From positions 3,798,501 to 3,862,500 of the forward strand of contig BSDZ01000086.1 of the NCBI GenBank assembly GCA_030268105.1: a DNA stretch of 64,000 nt, given 5' to 3'. Below the pieces are notes generated by a model, which was not told where the DNA came from, did not search any database, and saw only the letters and a program-made list of their open reading frames with translations. Shown piece after piece: positions 58,101 through 64,000 of the stretch. Origin of the DNA: Volvox africanus (taxonomy: Eukaryota > Chlorophyta > Chlorophyceae > Chlamydomonadales > Volvocaceae). Position 1 is the first letter of the stretch. Each line of letters begins with the position of its first letter. Position numbers and translations under genes: made by a program.

Positions 58101-61074
58101 TGTAACATTCTGGTGCTTCACACCAACACCCCAGATTGCTTCCGGACCTCAAAATTGCATCCCCGCCAGCAGTTTCCATAACATTATTATTACAATAATA
58201 ATAATTATTATTATCAACATTGTCATTATTATTAGTATATTAAAATTATTATTGTAGTATAACCCTTATCCACCCAGCTGTAAGTCAGGTCCAAGCGCGT
58301 GGCGTCCTCCACATAAACCGCCAAGCCCTGGCCGAAGGGAAATGGCCCAAACTCCTGCGTAATAATCACCCAGACAACTTGCTGCCGAGCGCTGTGGTCT
58401 GAAGCCAGCACCCGCACGTGTAGGCAGCCCCTCGGTCACTAGCTACAACCAACCATCCGTTCGGAAGCTCCCCTAACCTCCCTCCCGCCTCACCACCACC
58501 TCGATCCAGGAGGAGCTTAGATCTTACAGCCCTTAAGTGCGAATCCGCTTCCACATTCCACATCCTGCCCGTCCATAGCACATACCTACACATCCAAGCC
58601 CATGCCAGAAAGGAAAGCGCTCCCCTCGCGGTATCCTTTGTTTCTTTGTTTCTCATTCTCCTATTATACATGTATAATCGCTCATTCTCAACAACCCACA
58701 CACTTTCCTATTAAGGAATATTTTTGAAGATATCCCTTGAACCCTTCCTTAACATACCTTGATGGCTCCGGGTCGTTCACAATGTATGTGAAGATGTCCT
58801 CCACTGTCCGCGGGATGATGCCACGATCCGGACCCTGCGAAGGCATCCGAGATGTTTACATATACATATACACGACACATGCGAACAAGCCTGTCACACC
58901 GAAATAGCCCTGCTTGGACCGGATGCTTGACCGCTAACGCATGGTAGCATGCTTCTATACTGGCTAGTGCCCTTAGTGGTATTGCTGGACGCGCTGCACC
59001 TATCCACAGCGATGGTAGTGGTGGTCCGTGTTTGCCCCATGCCGAGCCCAAACGTGCCCATAAAGCAAGAGAAACATTCCCACAGCCACTCCTGCCACGC
59101 TTTTCGGGCCCTCCACCAAAAGTGCCATGTCCTCACCTCCATCGCGCCCTCCATGGTGTAGGTCTTTCCTGTACCGGTTTGTCCATACGCTATGATGGCT
59201 GCGTTATAGCCCTGCAGGACCAGGGTTGGGCCAGCGCTGTCGTCAGGTGCACGCACGCGAAGTCTTGTCCTCACGACCCGACCCCACCGGACAGGAGGAC
59301 GCAATCGGGTTTAGAGATGCAGGGCATCCGAGGCTGGGTCTGACCAAGGACACCAACGCTACTTACACCGGGCCGTTTTGGGTAGCCGGTGCTTCTTTTA
59401 CTCGATTCCAAGCTGCTTTCATTCCCCTGTCTCCTATCTGTAAGTTGTGACTATGCTACTTCGCCCTTCGTCCCGAAAACATGCAGTCAGATACCGTTTC
59501 TTTACCGCTAGCAGTCCCTTCGGCGACGTAGCAGATCAGATGGAATCCCAAATATGTCGCTTGACCGCAATCATCAAACCGCAGTTTGGTGATGATAGCG
59601 TTATATCTCCGATTACTCCAGGGTTGGACCAAACGGGGTCCATGTGAATGCAGAGCATCATGCGTGTCGCTGCTCCTGGACGTGTGCCTTAAGATAGGTA
59701 CACTTGTTCCATTTGGGAGTTGGCGCAAGAGCGGTGCCCCCTTTCTGCATGCCACCAGCCTCCTAAGCGGAGCACTGTTGGCTTACACCTCTTTACTCAG
59801 GTACAGTTGGTGGAGTGAGCGCAGCGAGCTCCTCTGCGAAAGAGCTTGAGCCCACATCCGTCAAGGTTTCATGTCGCCATTCCCTCCCTGTCCCATATCC
59901 GTTTTTGGGCTCTGAATGGATTCGCCGCTTTCTAATTGCCAGCAGGCCCACGCGCCTCCCAGGCTAGCAATCTCATCCTGGCCCCGACCGATATTCCCCT
60001 CATCACCCGCAGTGCTCATTCCATCATACGTACGCTTTTCGCTATTTGCCTTCGCCCTGCCCTGCCCTGACCTGCAGTATGGACAGCACCACTTGCTGTG
60101 CGCTCTGGCGGTAAACCAGCTCCTGGGGACACGGCTGGTCATACACACAGTCAAACGTAAACCTGGTCCAACGGAAAGGGGGCAGGGCGCGGGCACAGCA
60201 GAGAAATCGGTCAGGTGAAGGGGCCCCCATACCTTGCCTGAGCGAAGGCTAGTTGAGTGCTGCTTTCATCTAGGCCAGTCATATTATTAACCTGGCATAT
60301 ATGTAGGCTTGCCATGCGACAGTTCCGTTGGACCCAGCCCAGGCCCAACATCAGCCCTTCACGCCGCCGAGGCTTCATACCGTGAACTAATGCGGTGATT
60401 TACGTCGGTGCGACCCAATGTTTTGTGCAAAAAACTTGACATACCCCGTAAGTACCTGTATGTGTTGTATAGTGCCCCGCCATCGGTCACCATGTTGCCC
60501 TGCTGATTCACAACAACCTGAGAAGACCGAGCGGGTGGGGACCAGCAGCCAGGTCGCAATGAGTGCAACCTTGCAGATTGAGTTTTCCATATGTTCCCGC
60601 TGAGCACAATCCAGCTGTAACCCGGTTAACGGGACATGGAAGTCGGAGTAAGCGCTAGGCTTTGGGACAGTGAACCCCGTGCGGGTTTAAGCCACGCCGT
60701 CAAGAGATCTCAACACAAGGATCCTCTGAGATATTGTGGCTATGAGTTGCCGCCATGTTTGGCAACCTTTTGGCAAAGGTAAAAGCCTTGGCACAGGTGA
60801 CGTGGGGATGCCATGTCTGCATCACCTTTCCCCCCACCACCACGTACACCTACACCCATGTACTCAAGCAACTGCACTTTCCCCCTGTCAACCATAGTTT
60901 CTATAACCACAGCTGCACGACAAGCACCGACAACGGTAACCGCACCGGCAAGTTCTCCGAAAGGATAACATTACGTTCGCCCGGCTCCACCGCAGTCGTG
61001 CATTGGTATGCTCTCAATCCTGTTCCTCGTAGCTCCCGTGGCAACGGAGGCCGGATGCGAACGACCACCTGCAT
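49173..61074 (-). CDS. Kinesin with N-terminal motor, family unassigned
   Basis: Exons: 61068 (or ATG 61074)-60946, 60517-60456, 60162-60072, 59211-59137, 58834-58758, 57869-57827, 57705-57559, 57023-~56928, ~56562-56512, 56038-55924, 55142-54959, 54732-54585, 54267-54208, 53927-53865, 53172-53070, 52922-52753, 52351-52265, 51784-51591, 51293-51095, 50782-~50600, ~50162-49982, 49759-49647, 49355-49173. About 900 residues. The microtubule motor opens with [10 protein letters not shown] and has the P-loop GQTGTGKT (about 104-111), switch I NEVSSRSH, switch [12 protein letters not shown] and [20 protein letters not shown] neck ([20 protein letters not shown]) leads to interrupted coiled coils, a Gly/Ser/Pro/Gln-rich segment with seven glutamines in a row, and a last helix ([15 protein letters not shown]). 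A true acceptor stands before VVVRIRPP, so an upstream first exon is possible; the ATG at 61074 is the alternative. The 56.5-57.0 kb junction and the exons around 50.1-50.8 kb are uncertain. Cargo unknown. Confidence 0.9.
51007..51048. repeat. CA-rich repeat in kinesin intron
   Basis: Imperfect ACACAC and ACGGACAC units just downstream (in the gene's sense) of the exon ending at 51095. Confidence 0.8.
56306..56332. repeat. CG/CA alternating tract
   Basis: Runs of GCGCGC flank ACACAC in a kinesin intron, giving a 25-base alternating purine-pyrimidine stretch. Confidence 0.8.
58181..58257. repeat. ATT/AAT trinucleotide microsatellite
   Basis: About 75 bases of imperfect ATT and AAT repeats in a kinesin intron. 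The two orientations could pair into a hairpin. Confidence 0.9.
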
Positions 61075-62995
61075 TGAAGAAATAGAAAGGCACTTTGGAC
61101 TTCTTCTGTATGCATGTAATTTCTCAAGATTACTGATATACTTTGAAATTCTCGCTGGTGCTCCCTGTTCCAGATGCTTGTTGGTAAAGCCCGTCATCGT
61201 GTGGGTCGACGGGGTAGTTTGAATCCATGGCAGCTTGTTGCCTTCAGAGATTTCTTACTCTATAATTATTTTGCATTTCAATAAAATTTCTCAGTCCCTA
61301 GAAGTATGTTGCCTAGAGGCAGATCAATTTGTGTGGGCGGGAAGCCTGATCACTTCGCCAAGTTTCAAGTAACATTACCCATTGAATGTGCACGATTACC
61401 TAATAAAGTTTCCTTGGATAAGCTTTGACGAGCAGTGCGTCAAGAAAAATGCCCTATGGTTTCAGAGCGCGGCTTGGTACTGCACAATTCCTGTGGGTTT
61501 TCATAACAGAGGAAGAATTCATTCTCCAAATTTCATTCTCATTAATTCGTCCTTGTTTCAGAGCACTGGAAAGTTATTTAGATTTTGCATCTTTCATATT
61601 TCACGTACGGTTACTATGGCATAACTCCCAACAGTAGTACCGTTATGCACTCTTCTAGCCTTCATCTCAATGGTACTTGAATATACTCAAGCATCCAAGC
61701 AATTCGCGATCCGGGACTGCATGTCACCTGGGTTTCACTGTACAAGTGTCATGCTTTCACGGTTTATATAACTTTTGTTTTCTCTCACCTATCTAGGAGT
61801 TAAAGGCAGTGACACAGCAGGGCGGGAGTAGCCAGGGAGTTGCTAAACTCACTGAGTCCATACTTAGAAAATACCACACCGGCTTTTTGATGTCATATGC
61901 AGGTTCGCCAATCCATCATTTTTGTGCCATTGCGTGATTACAAAAGCAGTATCAGTGCATTCCGAGCGTGATGGCCGAGCCGATTGCGAAGAGTTCACCC
62001 CTTCCACCCCTTCCAGCCTGTTTCACCGCATCGTGCCAATAGGCTGCGGGACTTAAGTCGTGCTGGCTGTCCGTAGTAGTTGAGAGCCGCAAAAGCCTCG
62101 TGAGATGCTGATAGGGTGTTTCTGAACCCTTATATCGTAAAAGTGTGTTGCCGTACCTGTACGTCTATTACACTTCGCGTGCAATATAACGTGCATTCCT
62201 AAATAAAACGATAAAAACGCAGTAAAACATTACAGCTGTTCGGGGATGCATGAATTTATATCAAGAGAGCAATAAATAATCATGATACGAAACGAGACGT
62301 TGGAAACTGACCAGCCCAAGCCATATGAGCCCTGCTGCCACGCAATGTGCTCCTACAACGTCATCAGTACTCGTCGGCAATTTACGCAGGTATACGCCTG
62401 TCGCAGGAGTCTTATTTGTCCTGAAAGCACATGCTTCAAATCAATATCCAGGTGCTCATTAATAAGAATGTCGAAGCGCATCATTGTCTAGGTATGATAC
62501 GTCTGCAGACATACATGCATGCACTGCAGTGAACAGGTATCGCCTTCATTGTCCCTACGAAAAAATGCCAATACGGGACGACCGCTTGCCTCACCCAGCG
62601 GCACACAGCCTCCACTACTCCTTCTCCATATCATATGGATGTATGGTGCGCAAAGAATTCTCCGTGCATGTACGTATAACCTTTCATGCTTTCACTTAGT
62701 AAGCTGTACTAATGGCACAGTCCTGCATCTGACGTAGCGCTGCCTCCCACCAGAATACGCCGGGCCTCCCGACGTCAAACTTACAGGCAAGCTGCATGCA
62801 CAGTACCGCCCAACATCTATACAACCATTCACCGTTCACCTCGTTGGAGGGCTGCAATCTCTGCTAATCCCCCGACTTGCAGAGCACCTTAACCTATACC
62901 CAACCAGCATCCACCATCCAGCGGTAGGTCAGGAGTAACAGCCGTGTTGCGTGCGCAGCTATACATACCTTGAAAATGCGCGATGTCTGTGTTAG
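61075..62995. other. Intergenic between kinesin 5' end and lectin 3' end
   Basis: It must hold the kinesin promoter and leader. A good donor on the minus strand at 61792 (GTGAGA) could belong to a 5' leader intron joined to the acceptor at 61069, but the frame upstream of it carries a stop, so it cannot be a coding exon in phase 0. Nothing else is supported. Confidence 0.5.
62781..62785 (-). terminator. TGTAA poly(A) signal of the lectin gene
   Basis: Reads TGTAA on the minus strand, about 210 bases beyond the lectin stop codon. Confidence 0.45.
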
Positions 62996-64000
62996 CTAGC
63001 CCCTCAGCAGGCGGCGGCCCGCTGCCGGCGGCACTGTGTTGCTCGTCCAAGCAACGGCGCCCAGCCCGTTTACAATCAGAGCGCGTCCATCATTCATCAT
63101 CCGCATGATGAAGGGGCCTTGTTCTGGACCTGTGTTTTCGGGGAAGGTCGTGCCGTAATACCACGAGTAATCTGATCCCCAGTCCACATCAATGCCCCAC
63201 AACGCCCAGGTGCCGTCCTCTTGCAGCAGCAGGCTTCGCCGCTCCCGGGGTGATGGGGCCACTGTCTGCCAGAAGATCTTCGTGCCGTTGTAGATGACGA
63301 GCTGGCCGCTGTACAACAGGACCATCTTGAATTTGCCATTAGGAGAGACCAGGCGGTTGCAGGGCCAGGTCTTGTTCAGGTTGTCGCTTGACTTCAGAGT
63401 CTTCCCGAAGTATAGGCCACATGAGGTGCCGTCATAAATGGGGCAGGTGGTGGAGTCGGTGGGGCAGACCTGGCCAGCCTCAATGGTCATAGAGTCTGCG
63501 GACGCATGGCGTGAGTGGGTCAGACGGTCAGATGGTCATTGCATGCCAGGATATGCTTGTGTGCGTTGGAGCAACGGAAATTGCCTGACAGATGCCTTTC
63601 CCATGCAGCAGGGAAGTAGGGTTAGGGTAGCAAGGACTACGGAGTAAGGAAAGGTCACTGTAAGATGTGTGGGTTTGGTGAGACTGATGACATGGTCGCG
63701 TGAGAAGCTGCGAAGTGCCTTCAGATGTGCGGCCCCAGGTATACCACAACATACTGCCCGGAGTGACAGCACACCGCTGCTAGCTGCAGCTAGTGAAGCT
63801 AGCCAGGGAGGGTATACCCTACACAATCGGTAGCGTTTATGGATCCTTAGGGAGAATACAGTGATACGAGTACTACCTCTGCTCCGCCTCCTGCCTGCTC
63901 CGCTTACCGAGCCCAACGAAGGGGGTGCACGTCCGCAGCGTCGTGTTGTAAGCAAAGCCGGGGGCACAGCCACAGAAGTAGCGTGTAGGACTTGACATAC
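62996..64000 (-). CDS. Bulb-type lectin domain protein, 3' part
   Basis: Two exons in phase: one running in from the right edge to 63908 (donor GTAAGC, phase 1) and 63495-62996 (stop TAG). The upstream exon encodes a Cys-rich EGF-like piece, FCGCAPGFAYNTTLRTC. The last exon carries about 165 residues with a Cys pair (CPTDSTTCPIYDGTSCG), then a beta-prism lectin (B-lectin) pattern: LVSPNGKFKMVLLYSGQLVI, LLLQEDGTWALWGID and MMNDGRALIVNGLGAVAWTS, which parallel the three sheets of monocot mannose-binding lectins. The QxDxNxVxY sugar-binding signature is degenerate in all three. Potential N-glycosylation sites (NKT, NGT, NTT) and the cysteines point to a secreted or cell-wall protein. The N terminus and signal peptide lie outside the window; the ATG at 63998 is probably internal. 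Confidence 0.8.

Noticed and set aside
1..64000. Bacterial-type features (operons, Shine-Dalgarno sites, CRISPR, phage or IS elements)
   Set aside because: Genes are intron-rich and eukaryotic; no direct-repeat/spacer array, transposase or integrase was seen.

Overview
This window is nuclear DNA from a eukaryote, almost certainly a green alga of the volvocine group (Chlamydomonas/Gonium/Volvox relatives). Base composition is moderate, genes are split into many short exons, splice donors are mostly GTGAGT/GTGCGT-like, and TGTAA, the polyadenylation signal of these algae, lies downstream of several stop codons. Open reading frames in intergenic DNA are mostly noise, so genes were built exon by exon, requiring donor, acceptor and codon phase to agree.

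Layout. 1-6 kb: two small genes on the minus strand, each encoding a short single-pass membrane protein (1768-2250 and 5362-5998). 8.1-17.3 kb, minus: a 24-exon gene for the coiled-coil protein CCDC146/MBO2; the model gives 955 residues and is recognisable from start to stop. 18.6-29.7 kb, plus: a 24-exon unconventional myosin (about 1,540 residues, plant class VIII-like) divergently arranged with MBO2 across 1.3 kb. 31.56-31.72 kb: an isolated terminal exon of a starch/glycogen branching enzyme with no room for the rest of the gene. 33.5-34.1 kb, plus: a second tiny membrane-protein gene, apparently a paralogue of the one at 5.4-6.0 kb. 34.8-38.0 kb, plus: coding exons of an unidentified gene. 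40.6-47.5 kb, plus: a divergent DEAD-box RNA helicase resembling chloroplast RH58, with an N-terminal UVR motif. 49.2-61.1 kb, minus: an N-terminal-motor kinesin of about 900 residues with a coiled-coil tail. 63.0 kb to the right edge, minus: the 3' end of a secreted bulb-type lectin protein.

Together: three of the four large genes are cytoskeletal (a ciliary/centriolar coiled-coil protein, an actin motor, a microtubule motor). I infer no operon-like relation; MBO2 and the myosin may share a promoter region. The most interesting observations are four regularly spaced TQT motifs in the disordered myosin tail (a likely dynein light chain LC8 docking array), the unlabelled family of short membrane proteins, the orphan branching-enzyme exon, several GC-AG introns, and a 38-bp-arm inverted repeat in a myosin intron. 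No virus, transposase, CRISPR, rRNA or tRNA gene was recognised.
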